64,000 nucleotides of DNA from Piscinibacter defluvii (GTDB lineage: Bacteria > Pseudomonadota > Gammaproteobacteria > Burkholderiales > Burkholderiaceae_C): NCBI RefSeq assembly GCF_004011805.1, contig NZ_RCHJ01000004.1, forward strand, positions 434,001-498,000, written 5' to 3'. The notes beneath the pieces are model-generated. The model searched no databases. It was not told the origin of the DNA and saw only the letters and a program-made list of their open reading frames with translations. This document shows positions 16,082 through 26,544 of this stretch, piece after piece; positions within the stretch are counted from its first letter, which is position 1; each line of letters starts with the position of its first letter. A program made the position numbers and the translations under genes.

Positions 16082-18079
16082 CTAACGACAGCCCAGGGCC
16101 TTGAAGCGGTCCGTCAGCGCGGCGCTGGTGTCGCCCAGCGACATCTGCTGGATCAGGCGGGCGCACTCGGCCGCGTTGCCGGCGGGTGCGGGCGGGCGGG
16201 CGACCGCCGGGGCCGGCGCCGGTGCGGGCGGCTTCGCGGCCGGGGCCGGGGCCGGGGCCGGTGCGGGGCGGACCTCGACGTCGATCGCCTGTGCACCGAA
16301 GCGGCCGTTGCAGGGCGTGACGGCGGCCAGGCAGTCGCCGCTGGCCGGGGCCGGGCCCTCGAACTCGCGCACCAGCACGCCGTTGCGCGCCGTCCACCCG
16401 GCGGCCGCCAGGTCCTGCGGCGACGCGCTCACCAGCGCGACCAGGCTCCAGCGGCCCGGCTCGGGTGGTCGCGCCGCCCAGATCGCCGGACTCAGCTCGA
16501 GCCGCGACTCGACTCGCGCCGCGCCGCCGGAGGCGGGATGCCACAGCACCAGCTGGCCGCTGCCCTCGCGGTGGCCGATCAGGTAGACCTGGCCGGGCTG
16601 GCTGCTGCTCAGCGCCAGGCGGGGGGCCTCCTTGCCGGCCACCAGCGGCGCCGCGGGTGGCTTGAGTTCCACCTGCCAGGCCGGATCGCGCCCCGCCAGC
16701 CATTGCGCCACCGCCTCGGCCGGCGAGCGCGCCGCCACCGGTGCCGGCGGCGGCGGTGGTGGCGCGGGTGCCGGTGGGATCGGCGCCGGCGCGGGCGCCT
16801 CGGCCACCGGCGGCGCGGGCGCGCTCGGCGTAGGGGCCGGGCGCGTCAGCCACCACGCACCGGCGGCCAGCAGCAGCAGCGCCGCCGCGCCGCCGCCCCA
16901 GACCGCTGCGCCGAGCCCGGAGCGCGCCGGGCCGGCGGCGTCGGCCACCGGCGCCCGCGGCGCGGCGGCCGGCGGCGCCGGCGCGCGGGTGGTGACGATG
17001 GTCGGCGACGACGGGGGAGGCGGCTCCGCCGGCGCGGCGCGGGTGGCGACGGTCGGCGCCGGGCGGGTGCGGATCACCGTCGTGTCCGGGTCGGGCGAGG
17101 GCAGGCTCACCGTCACGGGCGAGCCGCCGGCCAGGCCGATCTCGGCGCGCAGGGTCGCGATGTCCGGCGTGCGCGCCTCGGGTCGCACCGCCAGCGCGCG
17201 GTCGATCGCGGCCAGGAAGCCGGGGCTGTAGCGCCCCTCCGCGGCCTGCGACAGCGGCACCCAGGAGTCCGACAGCATGCGGCCGACCGAAGGTGGCGGC
17301 GTCTTGCCGGTGATGGTCCAGTAGACGACCGCGGCCAGCGCGTAGACGTCGGTCCACGGGCCCTGCTTCATGCCCGGCACCTCGGCGTACTGCTCGACCG
17401 GCGCATAGCCCGGCTTCAGGATCACCGTCAGTGCCTGCGTCATGTCGCCGATCACGCGGCGCGCGGCGCCGAAGTCGAGCAGCAGCGGGCGGCCGCCCTC
17501 CTTCAGCAGCATCACGTTGTCGGGCGCGATGTCGCGGTGGTAGCACTGCTCGCGGTGGATCACCGACAGCGCCTCGGTCAGCGCGGCCAGCAGCTCCATG
17601 ATCCAGGCCTCGCCGGGCGGCTGGCTCATCGCGCGCACGGTGTCGCGCATGGTCGTGCCTTCGTAGAAGGGCATCACCATGTAGGCCGTGCCGTTGGCCT
17701 CCCAGAAGCGGAACACCTTGACCAGCGACGGGTGGTCGAAACGCGCCAGCAGCTTGGCCTCGTTGATGAAGCTCTTCAGCCCGGCCTCGAAGGTCTCGCG
17801 GTGCCGGTCGCTGCGGCAGCTGATGCGGGTGGCGCCGATGCGCGTGGCGATCGACGAGGGCAGGTACTCCTTCAGCGCCACCTCGCGCTCGAGCGAGTGG
17901 TCCCAGGCCCGGTAGACGATGCCGAAGCCGCCTTCGCCGATGCGGCTCGTGAGCTCGAACTCACCCAGGCGCGTGCCGATCGGCAGCGCCAGCGAGTCGT
18001 CGTGGGAACCGGGCGGTGCGGCCGCGGCCGCGGTCCTCGGCCGGATCACCGTCGGGTCGTCAGGGGGGTCCAGGCTCAT
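16082..18079 (-). CDS. transmembrane serine/threonine protein kinase with DUF4384-like C-terminal domain
   Basis: A 665-residue eukaryote-like kinase. The kinase domain spans about 38-300: glycine loop GEGGFGIVYRA, lysine in VALKEYLP, catalytic HRDIAPDN, LLDFGAARR, and the PGYAPVEQYAE activation/P+1 region. The HRDLKxxN lysine is replaced by Ala, which is common in proteobacterial kinases of this type. A Pro/Ala-rich linker with Thr-rich stretches leads to one membrane helix at about 407-427. The periplasmic part (about 490-590) has the PGQVYLIGHREGSGQLVLWHP pattern of DUF4384. The start is the ATG at 18079, 132 bases from the divergent ccmI. It lies 129 bases upstream of the heme lipoprotein and probably regulates or senses that envelope system. 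Confidence 0.9.
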   Translation of the reverse strand: MSLDPPDDPTVIRPRTAAAAAPPGSHDDSLALPIGTRLGEFELTSRIGEGGFGIVYRAWDHSLEREVALKEYLPSSIATRIGATRISCRSDRHRETFEAGLKSFINEAKLLARFDHPSLVKVFRFWEANGTAYMVMPFYEGTTMRDTVRAMSQPPGEAWIMELLAALTEALSVIHREQCYHRDIAPDNVMLLKEGGRPLLLDFGAARRVIGDMTQALTVILKPGYAPVEQYAEVPGMKQGPWTDVYALAAVVYWTITGKTPPPSVGRMLSDSWVPLSQAAEGRYSPGFLAAIDRALAVRPEARTPDIATLRAEIGLAGGSPVTVSLPSPDPDTTVIRTRPAPTVATRAAPAEPPPPSSPTIVTTRAPAPPAAAPRAPVADAAGPARSGLGAAVWGGGAAALLLLAAGAWWLTRPAPTPSAPAPPVAEAPAPAPIPPAPAPPPPPPAPVAARSPAEAVAQWLAGRDPAWQVELKPPAAPLVAGKEAPRLALSSSQPGQVYLIGHREGSGQLVLWHPASGGAARVESRLELSPAIWAARPPEPGRWSLVALVSASPQDLAAAGWTARNGVLVREFEGPAPASGDCLAAVTPCNGRFGAQAIDVEVRPAPAPAPAPAAKPPAPAPAPAVARPPAPAGNAAECARLIQQMSLGDTSAALTDRFKALGCR

Positions 18080-18211
18080 GAAGGTGGAAGGCGATTCTGC
18101 CGGCGATTGAGCCCACGCACCATCGCGGCCCGACCGGACGCCGTCCGCGTGACGGAAGTCGCGAACACCCCGTGTGACAGGCGCCACGCCGGCGGGCCTT
18201 AGCATTGCGCC

Positions 18212-19297
18212 ATGGATCAAACTGCCGGCCCGACCTCGGGCACCACGCCGCCCACGCCCTCGCCCGATACCCCGGCGGCCCGCCCGTCGCGCGGCCTGCT
18301 CGCGGCGCTGGCCGGCTTCGTGCTCGTGGTGGCGGGCGTCGGCTACGCCTGGTACGGCACGCCGGAGGCGCTGCGCGGCGACGTGCCGCAGGCCGCGGCC
18401 GCGCCGGGCGCGGGCCACGGCGGGCAGATGGAGCAGATCGCCGCGATGCTCGGCCGGCTCGAGGAGCGCCTGAAGGCCCAGCCGGACGACGCCGAGGGCT
18501 GGTCCATGCTCGGCCGCAGCTACAGCGTGCTGGGGCGCTACCCGGAGGCGGTGGAGGCCTTCAAGCGCGTCGTCGCGCTGGGCGCGGGCAACCCGCCGCT
18601 GCGCGCCCAGGCCCTGGCCGACCAGGCCGACGCCACCGCGATGGCGGCCGGCCGCAAGCTCGCCGGCGAACCCGAGAAGCTGATCGAGCAGGCACTGCAG
18701 GTCGACCCGAAGAACCTGAAGGCGCTGGCGCTGGCCGGCACCATCGCCTTCGACAACGGCGACTTCGCGCGGGCCGTCAAGCTCTGGCAGGACGCGGTGG
18801 CCGTGGCCGAACCCGGCAGCGAACTCGCGCGCAACCTGCAAGGCGGCATCGCCGAGGCGCAGGGGCGGCTCGGCCAGGCCGGCGGCCCGGGCGCGCCCCC
18901 CATGGCCGCGGCTCCGGCCACGCCGGCCACACCGGCTGGCGCGGCCGCCAGCGTCACCGGCCGGGTCACGCTCGCCGCGGCCCTGGCCGCCCAGGCCGCG
19001 CCCGAGGACACGGTGTTCGTGTTCGCCCGTGCTGCCGGCAGCGCATCCGGCCCGCGTGCCCCGCTGGCCATCCTGCGCAAGCAGGTCAAGGACCTGCCTC
19101 TGACCTTCACGCTCGACGACTCGCTGGCGATGAACCCGGCGCTGCGCCTGTCGTCGGTGCAGCAGGTGGTGGTGGGCGCGCGCATCAGCAAGTCGGGCAA
19201 CGCGATCGCGCAGCCGGGCGACCTGCAGGGGCTCTCGCAACCGGTGGCGGTGGGTGCGCGCGACGTGGCGATCGAGATCGCCGAGGTCGTCAGGTAG
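18212..19297 (+). CDS. ccmI: cytochrome c biogenesis protein CcmI (CycH-type)
   Basis: A 361-residue membrane-anchored TPR protein. One N-terminal membrane helix (about 30-47) is followed by TPR units at about 80-215 (AEGWSMLGRSYSVLGRYPEAVEAFKR; LKALALAGTIAFDNGDFARAV). The C-terminal domain (about 245-361) is the CcmI/CycH beta domain: EDTVFVFARAAGSASGP, PLAILRKQVKDLPLTFTLDD and VVVGARISKSGNA. CcmI presents apocytochrome c to the heme ligation complex. No other ccm gene is visible here. It is divergent from the kinase and heme-protein cluster, whose products need this maturation. TAGCAT at 18200-18205 lies six bases before the ATG and there is no Shine-Dalgarno sequence. Confidence 0.88.
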   Translation: MDQTAGPTSGTTPPTPSPDTPAARPSRGLLAALAGFVLVVAGVGYAWYGTPEALRGDVPQAAAAPGAGHGGQMEQIAAMLGRLEERLKAQPDDAEGWSMLGRSYSVLGRYPEAVEAFKRVVALGAGNPPLRAQALADQADATAMAAGRKLAGEPEKLIEQALQVDPKNLKALALAGTIAFDNGDFARAVKLWQDAVAVAEPGSELARNLQGGIAEAQGRLGQAGGPGAPPMAAAPATPATPAGAAASVTGRVTLAAALAAQAAPEDTVFVFARAAGSASGPRAPLAILRKQVKDLPLTFTLDDSLAMNPALRLSSVQQVVVGARISKSGNAIAQPGDLQGLSQPVAVGARDVAIEIAEVVR

Positions 19298-19304
19298 CCC
19301 GGAC

Positions 19305-20072
19305 TCAGACCTCGAGCACGAAGCAGCCGTCGTAGCCCTCGGCCTCGCCCTTGTGCGCATGGCCGCGCGCGTGGCAGACCACCCGGGTGCTGCCGCGCTC
19401 GTGCGCCACCCGGTAGTCGTGCCGGCAGTGCAGGTGCCCGTGCAGCCAGGTGCTGGCCCAGGGCAGCAGGTCGTCGTCGGCGTTGCAGAAGCTCGCCGTG
19501 CCGTTGGCGGCGCCGTAGCGCGGGTCGGCACTGCGCAGACTGGGGGCGAAATGGGTCAGTGCGACGGTGCGGTCCCAGTCGCCGCTGCGCGCCAGTTCGG
19601 CCGCCAGCCAGGCGCGGCACGCGAGCGCCTCGGCGCGCACCGCCTCGGCGTCGAACAGCACGCCGCCGCGCGTGCTCGCCATCACCTTCATGTAGTACGA
19701 GGCGGCCCGCGTGGCGGCCGCGCGGCGCGCCTCGCCGAACAGGTTGAAGTCGCACCAGCGCACCGTGCCGACGAAGCGGATGCGCGCCCCCTGCGCATCG
19801 GTCAGCACCAGGCTTTCGCGCTCCAGCAGCGTGATGCCCAGCGCATGGCAGCGCGCGCGCAGCGCCGGCCAGGTGGCGTCGATGTCGCGCCGGTCGAATT
19901 CGTGGTTGCCGGCCACCATCAGCACCGGCACCGGCCAGCCGGCGAAGCGCTCGAGCGCCTCCCAGCCGCTGTCGATGTCGCCCAGCAGCACCAGGTGCTC
20001 GGCGCCAGGGGCCGGGACGGGCTCGAACTCCTCGGTCTCGAGGTGCAGGTCGGACAGCAGCTGGAGGCGCAT
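19305..20072 (-). CDS. metallophosphoesterase (calcineurin-like)
   Basis: A 255-residue phosphoesterase. Metal-ligand motifs occur in the expected order: SDLHLE at 7-12, GDIDSGW at about 31, GNHEFDR at about 55, TVALTHFAPS at about 168 and HGHLHCRHDY at about 210. It has no signal peptide, so it is cytoplasmic. It starts eight bases after the UPF0149 gene stop and is the third gene of the hutC unit, which is an unusual setting. It may act on phosphodiesters or nucleotides; the substrate cannot be read from sequence. Convergent with ccmI, with only 7 bases between the stop codons. Confidence 0.9.
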   Translation of the reverse strand: MRLQLLSDLHLETEEFEPVPAPGAEHLVLLGDIDSGWEALERFAGWPVPVLMVAGNHEFDRRDIDATWPALRARCHALGITLLERESLVLTDAQGARIRFVGTVRWCDFNLFGEARRAAATRAASYYMKVMASTRGGVLFDAEAVRAEALACRAWLAAELARSGDWDRTVALTHFAPSLRSADPRYGAANGTASFCNADDDLLPWASTWLHGHLHCRHDYRVAHERGSTRVVCHARGHAHKGEAEGYDGCFVLEV

Positions 20073-20080
20073 CCGGGCGG

Positions 20081-20805
<725 letters not shown>

Positions 20806-20809
<4 letters not shown>

Positions 20810-21525
20810 ACGGAGAAGCGGCCGACCAGGCGGAAGCGGGCGCCGGGGTGGTAGAGCCGGGCGATCGAGGCCACCGCGCCCTGCGAGACGGTGCGGCGCG
20901 AGACCCGCAGCAGCGCGCTGCCGACCGGCACGTCGAGCATGAGCGCCTGCTCGGCGTCGGCCAGCACCGCCTCGACCACCTGCTCGGCCTCGGTCAGCGG
21001 GGCATGCTCGAACAGCACGTGCGAGGGCGTGACCCGGGTGAAGTCGCGCGCCAGGAAGTCCGGCACCAGCGCCGGGTTGACATGCCGGTCCTCGAGCTGG
21101 ATGGGCACGCCGTTTTCCAGGTGCACCAGCAGCGCGTGGAACACCGAGGCCCCCTTGCGCAGGCGCATCGCCGCGGCCACCTCGGCGGAGGCCTTCTCGC
21201 GCTGCACCGACAGCACGCGCGTGGCATGGTCGTGGCCGCGCTCGGCGATCTCCTCGTGGATGTCGCGCACCTGCAGCAGGTTGGAGATCGGGTGCAGCTC
21301 GGCGACGTAGGAGCCCGAGCCCTGGCGGCGCTCGATCAGCCCCTCGTCCTCCAGCTCGCGCAGCGCGCGGTGCACCGTCATGCGGGCGCAGCCGAACTCC
21401 TGCACCAGCTCGCGCTCGGAGGGCAGCCGCATGCCGGGCTGCCAGCCTCCCTCGGCGATACGCCGGCGGATCGAGGCCTTGACCTCCTCGGAGGGCAGCA
21501 CGCGGGCGCCGGCGGGGGATTTCAT
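20806..21525 (-). CDS. hutC: histidine utilization repressor HutC
   Basis: A 239-residue GntR/HutC-family repressor. The winged helix (about 12-78) shows [48 protein letters not shown] in family order. The UTRA ligand domain (about 95-235) follows, with [23 protein letters not shown]. In the Hut pathway this family binds urocanate as inducer. It is divergent from hutH, and a palindrome lies midway between the two starts, 28 bases from each. The same palindrome recurs at the other two hut promoter regions, supporting HutC as regulator of all of them and of itself. Confidence 0.95.
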
Positions 21526-21552
21526 GGCTGCATTCTACCGCCCGGCGTGCTA

Positions 21553-21570
21553 AAGTTGTCTAGGCCACTT
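21553..21570. promoter_or_regulatory. HutC operator candidate 1 (hutC/hutH)
   Basis: An 18-base imperfect palindrome, AAGTTGTCTAGGCCACTT, centred between 21561 and 21562 and equidistant from the hutC and hutH start codons. It shares the GTCTAGRCCACTT core with two further copies at 25714 and 31387. It is the only obvious dyad in this 73-base divergent region. Confidence 0.75.
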
Positions 21571-21598
21571 TGCCCCCCGCCCGACCGCCCGTACCGCC

Positions 21599-23101
21599 AT
21601 GTCCACCCCCCTGATCGCCCCCGGCCGGCTCGAACGGCCCCTGCTCGACCGCGTCGCGTCCGGCCCGCTCGCGCTGGCCATAGCCCCCGACGCGCGCCCG
21701 CGCATCGAGGCCAGCGTCGCCGCGGTGCGCGCGCTGGTCGACCGCCATGCGCCGGTGTACGGCATCAACACCGGGTTCGGCAAGCTGGCGCAGACACGCA
21801 TCGCCGACGACCAGCTGCTGCAGCTGCAGCGCAACCTGGTGCTCTCGCACAGCGCCGGCGTCGGCCAGCCGCTGGCCGCACCCGTGGTGCGCCTGATGCT
21901 GCTGCTGAAGGCGGCCAGCCTGACGCATGGCGTCTCGGGCGTGCGGGCGGAGGTGATCGAGGCGCTGCTCGCGCTGCTGGCGCACGACGTGCTGCCGGTG
22001 GTGCCGGAGAAGGGTTCGGTCGGCGCCTCGGGCGACCTGGCGCCGCTGGCGCACCTGAGCGGCGTGCTGATCGGCATCGGCGAGGCATTCGTCGACGGCG
22101 CGCGCGTCCCGGCCGCACAGGCGCTGGCGCGTGCCGGGCTGCAGCCGCTGGTGCTCGGCCCGAAGGAAGGCCTCGCGCTGCTGAACGGCACGCAGGCCTC
22201 CACCGCGCTGGCGCTGCATGCGGCGCTGCGCGCGCAGCGCGTGTTCGACGCCGCGCTGGCGGTCGGCGCGCTGACGGTCGATGCCGCCAAGGGATCGGAC
22301 ACCCCGTTCGACGACCGCATCCACGCCGTGCGCGGCCAGAAGGGCCAGCGCGAGGCGGCGGCGCGCTACCGCGCCTGGCTGCACGCGAGCCCGCTGCGCG
22401 AATCGCACCGCGGCTGCGACAAGGTGCAGGACCCGTACTGCCTGCGCTGCCAGCCGCAGGTGATGGGCGCCTGCCTGGACCAGATGGCGCATGCCTGGGA
22501 CATCCTGCTGACCGAGGCCAACGGCGTGTCCGACAACCCGCTGGTGTTCGCCGACACGCTGGAGGCGCTGTCGGGCGGCAATTTCCACGCCGAGCCGGTG
22601 GCCTTCGCGGCCGACAACCTGGCGCTGGCCATCGCCGAGATCGGCGCGTTGTCCGAGCGACGCACCGCGATGCTGATGGACCCGGGGCTGTCCGGCCTGC
22701 CGGCCTTCCTGGTCGAGCACGGCGGGCTGAACTCCGGCTTCATGATCGCGCAGGTCACCGCCGCGGCGCTGGCCTCGGAGAACAAGTCGCTCGCGCACCC
22801 GGCCAGCGTCGACTCGCTGCCCACCTCGGCGAACCAGGAGGACCATGTCTCGATGGCCACCTACGCCGCGCGCCGCCTGCACCCGATGATCGACAACACC
22901 GCCGGCATCGTGGCGATCGAATGGCTGGCCGCGGCCCAGGCGCTCGAGTTCCACCGCCCGCTGCACAGCTCGCCGGCACTCGAGGCGCAGCTCGCACGCC
23001 TGCGCGCGCAGGTGCCGCGGCTGACCGAAGACCGCCTGATGGCACCGGACATCGCCGCAGCCACCACGCTGGTGCTCGAGGGCGCGGCGCTGCCGGGCTG
23101 A
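21599..23101 (+). CDS. hutH: histidine ammonia-lyase
   Basis: A 500-residue enzyme that removes ammonia from L-histidine to give trans-urocanate, the first step of histidine degradation. The MIO cofactor tripeptide Ala143-Ser144-Gly145 is visible in [14 protein letters not shown]. Also seen are [10 protein letters not shown] at about 54, the conserved QDPYCLRC (here [16 protein letters not shown]) near 278 and the C-terminal NQEDHVSM at about 413. Length is normal for the family. It is divergent from hutC and under the palindrome at 21553. It is convergent with the ABC transporter ATPase, 21 bases apart. Confidence 0.97.
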   Translation: MSTPLIAPGRLERPLLDRVASGPLALAIAPDARPRIEASVAAVRALVDRHAPVYGINTGFGKLAQTRIADDQLLQLQRNLVLSHSAGVGQPLAAPVVRLMLLLKAASLTHGVSGVRAEVIEALLALLAHDVLPVVPEKGSVGASGDLAPLAHLSGVLIGIGEAFVDGARVPAAQALARAGLQPLVLGPKEGLALLNGTQASTALALHAALRAQRVFDAALAVGALTVDAAKGSDTPFDDRIHAVRGQKGQREAAARYRAWLHASPLRESHRGCDKVQDPYCLRCQPQVMGACLDQMAHAWDILLTEANGVSDNPLVFADTLEALSGGNFHAEPVAFAADNLALAIAEIGALSERRTAMLMDPGLSGLPAFLVEHGGLNSGFMIAQVTAAALASENKSLAHPASVDSLPTSANQEDHVSMATYAARRLHPMIDNTAGIVAIEWLAAAQALEFHRPLHSSPALEAQLARLRAQVPRLTEDRLMAPDIAAATTLVLEGAALPG

Positions 23102-23122
23102 GCGCGGCCCTCCGGCGCGGAC

Positions 23123-23911
<789 letters not shown>

Positions 23912-23918
23912 ACGATCC

Positions 23919-24692
23919 TCACAAGGTGGCCCAGCGGAACAGCGCGCGGTTGGCGCGCTTGAAGGCGAGGTCGGAGACGAGGCCGATCACGCCGATGGTC
24001 AGGATGCCGAAGATGATCTGGTCGGTGGCCAGCAGCGCCTGGCTGTCGGTGATCATGTGGCCGATGCCGGCCGAGGCGCCGATCAGCTCGGCCACGATCA
24101 CGTAGGTCCAGGCCCAGCCGAGCACCAGGCGCAGTGTTTCGGCCACCTGGGGGGCCGCGGCCGGGATCAGCACCCGCCGCACGATGCCCCAGTCGCTCGC
24201 GCCCAGCGTGTAGGCGGCTTCGACCAGGTCGCGCCGCGTCGCGCCCACCGTCACGGCGACCATCAGCACGAGCTGGAAGAACGAGCCGATGAAGATCACC
24301 GCCAGCTTCTGCGCCTCGCCGATGCCGGCCCACAGGATCAGCAGCGGGATGAAGGCCGAGGCCGGCAGGTAGCGTGCGAACGAGACGAAGGGCTCGAAGA
24401 AGGCCTCGACCGGCTTGTACGCCCCCATCGCCACCCCCAGCGGCACGGCGACCAGCGCGGCCAGCACGAAGCCGCCGACCACGCGCCAGACCGTGAAGCC
24501 GATGTCCTGGGCGAAGCCCTGCTCGGCCAGCAGCGTCCAGCCGGAGCGCAGCATCGTCAGCGGGTCGGCCAGGAAGGTCTTGGAGACGTAGCCGCCCAGC
24601 GTGGCCAACGCCCAGACGGCGAAGAAGCACACGAAGAACGCCACGCCGAGCGCGACGCGCGCGCCCGGGGCGACGTCGCGCAAGGGCTTCAC
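23919..24692 (-). CDS. ABC transporter permease, NitT/TauT type
   Basis: A 257-residue inner-membrane permease. About six hydrophobic helices are visible. The EAA-type cytoplasmic loop reads LVEAAYTLGASDWGIVRRVLIPAAAPQV, the contact site for the ATPase. The GTG start at 24692 overlaps the binding-protein stop codon as GTGA, so expression is coupled. It is the middle gene of a binding protein-permease-ATPase operon in the hut regulon. Homodimeric use is expected because only one permease gene is present. Confidence 0.92.
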   Translation of the reverse strand: MKPLRDVAPGARVALGVAFFVCFFAVWALATLGGYVSKTFLADPLTMLRSGWTLLAEQGFAQDIGFTVWRVVGGFVLAALVAVPLGVAMGAYKPVEAFFEPFVSFARYLPASAFIPLLILWAGIGEAQKLAVIFIGSFFQLVLMVAVTVGATRRDLVEAAYTLGASDWGIVRRVLIPAAAPQVAETLRLVLGWAWTYVIVAELIGASAGIGHMITDSQALLATDQIIFGILTIGVIGLVSDLAFKRANRALFRWATL

Positions 24693-25642
24693 TGGATGAA
24701 CGAGGTGTCCGCGAGCGCCTTCAGGTCGGGGATCTGCTTGATGATGCCGATCTCCAGCAGCAGCTCGGCCGCCTCCTTGCTGAACTGGCCATGCTCGCCG
24801 GCGAAGAACTTCTGGTTCGCCGCGCGGTCCTGCCAGCGCAGGTAGGCCTGGCTCTTCTCGAAGGCCTCGCCGCTCTGCTTGACGTCGGCGCCCATGATCT
24901 CGAAGCTCTTCTTCGGCTCGGCCTTGATCATCTCCAGCGCGGCGAAGTAGCCGTCGGCCAGCGCCCTGGCGGCCTTCGGGTTCTCCTTCAGGAACTTGGG
25001 CGTGCAGCCGAAGGTGTCCATCACCATCGGGTAGTCCAGCGTCGTCGCGATGATCTTGCCGGCCTCGGGCTTGGCGCGCACGGCCGAGAGGTAGGGCTCG
25101 TAGGTCATGCCGGCATCGATGTCGGCATTGCCGGCGATCATCGCGTTGGCCGCGGGCTGCGGGCCCATGTTGACGACCTTCACGTCCTTCACCGACAGGC
25201 CGTTCTTCTTCAGGATCCAGGCCAGGCCGAAGTAGCCCGCCGTGCCCGGCGCGTCGGCGGCGACGGTCTTGCCCTTCAGGTCGGTGATCTTCGCGATCGA
25301 CGGCTTGACCACCAGGCCGTCGGCGCCGTAGCTCTTGTCGAGCTGGAAGATCTGCGTGGTGGCCACGCCGTTGGCGTTCCACACCACCCAGGTCTCGACC
25401 GTGGTGGCGGCGCACTGGATGTCGCCCGAGGCGATCGCGAGGTGGCGGTCCTTCTGGGGAATCTTCTTGATCGTCACGTCCAGCCCGTTCTTCTTGAACA
25501 GGCCCGCCTCCTTGGCCAGCGTCAGGGGCGCGAAGCCGGTCCAGCCGGAGATGCCGATGGCCACGGGGGTTTCCTGGGCGGCGGCGCCGCCGCAGGCGAG
25601 AATGGCGGCGGCAAGGGTCGCGAGGTGTCGCTGGAAGCTCAT
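24689..25642 (-). CDS. ABC transporter periplasmic substrate-binding protein, NitT/TauT type
   Basis: A 317-residue periplasmic binding protein. The signal peptide (1-22) ends GGAAAQ, and the mature part begins TPVAIGISGWTGFAPLTLAKEAGLF, the class-II NMT1/SsuA-like N-lobe. Other family stretches are IASGDIQCAATTVETWVVW and DLKGKTVAADAPGTAGYFG. The ATG at 25642 has GGAGA upstream at good spacing; a longer frame from 25681 has no support. It is divergent from hutG, with HutC operator 2 between them. It is the likely histidine- or urocanate-capturing component; no direct ligand evidence. Confidence 0.92.
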   Translation of the reverse strand: MSFQRHLATLAAAILACGGAAAQETPVAIGISGWTGFAPLTLAKEAGLFKKNGLDVTIKKIPQKDRHLAIASGDIQCAATTVETWVVWNANGVATTQIFQLDKSYGADGLVVKPSIAKITDLKGKTVAADAPGTAGYFGLAWILKKNGLSVKDVKVVNMGPQPAANAMIAGNADIDAGMTYEPYLSAVRAKPEAGKIIATTLDYPMVMDTFGCTPKFLKENPKAARALADGYFAALEMIKAEPKKSFEIMGADVKQSGEAFEKSQAYLRWQDRAANQKFFAGEHGQFSKEAAELLLEIGIIKQIPDLKALADTSFIQ

Positions 25643-25713
25643 GGGGTCTCCTGGGTGGCGAAGGTCGGCCCGGTCATGCAAGCCGCGTGCCGCGCAGTCT
25701 ACACGGGGCGACC

Positions 25714-25731
25714 AACTTGTCTAGACCACTT
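25714..25731. promoter_or_regulatory. HutC operator candidate 2 (transporter/hutG)
   Basis: The 18-mer AACTTGTCTAGACCACTT, centred between 25722 and 25723, has the perfect inner palindrome GTCTAGAC. It lies 18 bases before the hutG ATG and 71 bases before the binding-protein ATG, so it could control both directions. It is the second of three copies in the hut region. Confidence 0.72.
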
Positions 25732-25749
25732 TCCTTCGGGTTGTCACGC

Positions 25750-26544
25750 ATGCCGAACGCCATCTTCGCACTGACCCGGGGCAGCCTGCCGCTGCTGGTG
25801 TCGATCCCCCACGCCGGCACCCTCATCCCGCCCGAGCTGGAGGCGCGCATGACCCCGGAGGCGCTCGAGCGGGCCGACGTCGACTGGCACCTGCCGCGGC
25901 TGTACGACTTCGCCGCCACGATGGGCGCGAGCGTGCTCGCCGCGACCCATGCGCGCCACGTGGTCGACCTGAACCGCCCGCCCGAGGACGAGAGCCTGTA
26001 CCCGGGCCAGGACGTGACCGGCCTGCTGCCGGTGGACACCTTCCGCAAGGAGCCGCTGTACCGCCCGGGCGAGCGGCCCGACGGCAGCGAGACGGCGCAC
26101 CGTCGCGAGCGCTACTGGCGCCCCTACCACGACGCGCTGCGCGGCGAACTCGACCGGCTGCTCGCGCTGCACGGCCGCGTGGCGCTGTGGGACGCGCACT
26201 CGATCTGCAGCGTGCTGCCGCGCTTCTTCGAGGGCAAGCTGCCGGACCTGAACCTCGGCACCGCCGACGGCCGCGCCTGCGCGGGCGCGGTGCAGGCGGC
26301 GGCCGAGGCGGTGATGGACTCGCAGACGGCCTACACCCACGTGGCCAACGGCCGCTTCAAGGGCGGCTGGATCACGCGCCACTACGGCGCGCCGGAGCGC
26401 GGCGTGCACGCGCTGCAGCTGGAGATCTGCCAGTGCACCTACATGGACGAGTCAGCGCCGTTCGGCTACCGGCCCGACCTCGCCTCAGCCCTGCAGCCGC
26501 TGCTGCGCGGGATGCTGGAGGCCGTGGTGCAGGCGCTGCCGTAG
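25750..26544 (+). CDS. hutG: N-formylglutamate deformylase
   Basis: A 264-residue zinc-type amidohydrolase that converts N-formyl-L-glutamate to glutamate and formate, the last step of the HutF/HutG branch. Family stretches seen: [16 protein letters not shown] at about 14, [18 protein letters not shown] at about 77, [11 protein letters not shown] at about 153 and the C-terminal [12 protein letters not shown]. The ATG at 25750 follows HutC operator 2; an in-frame start at 25687 would include the operator and is rejected. No strong ribosome site is visible. Its 3' end overlaps the convergent hutI by 60 bases. Confidence 0.94.
   Translation: MPNAIFALTRGSLPLLVSIPHAGTLIPPELEARMTPEALERADVDWHLPRLYDFAATMGASVLAATHARHVVDLNRPPEDESLYPGQDVTGLLPVDTFRKEPLYRPGERPDGSETAHRRERYWRPYHDALRGELDRLLALHGRVALWDAHSICSVLPRFFEGKLPDLNLGTADGRACAGAVQAAAEAVMDSQTAYTHVANGRFKGGWITRHYGAPERGVHALQLEICQCTYMDESAPFGYRPDLASALQPLLRGMLEAVVQALP

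Noticed and set aside
16702-16840. Pro/Ala-rich repeat DNA in the kinase linker as a possible tandem-repeat locus
   Set aside because: The repeats are short, irregular codon repeats of a flexible linker, not a discrete repeat element.
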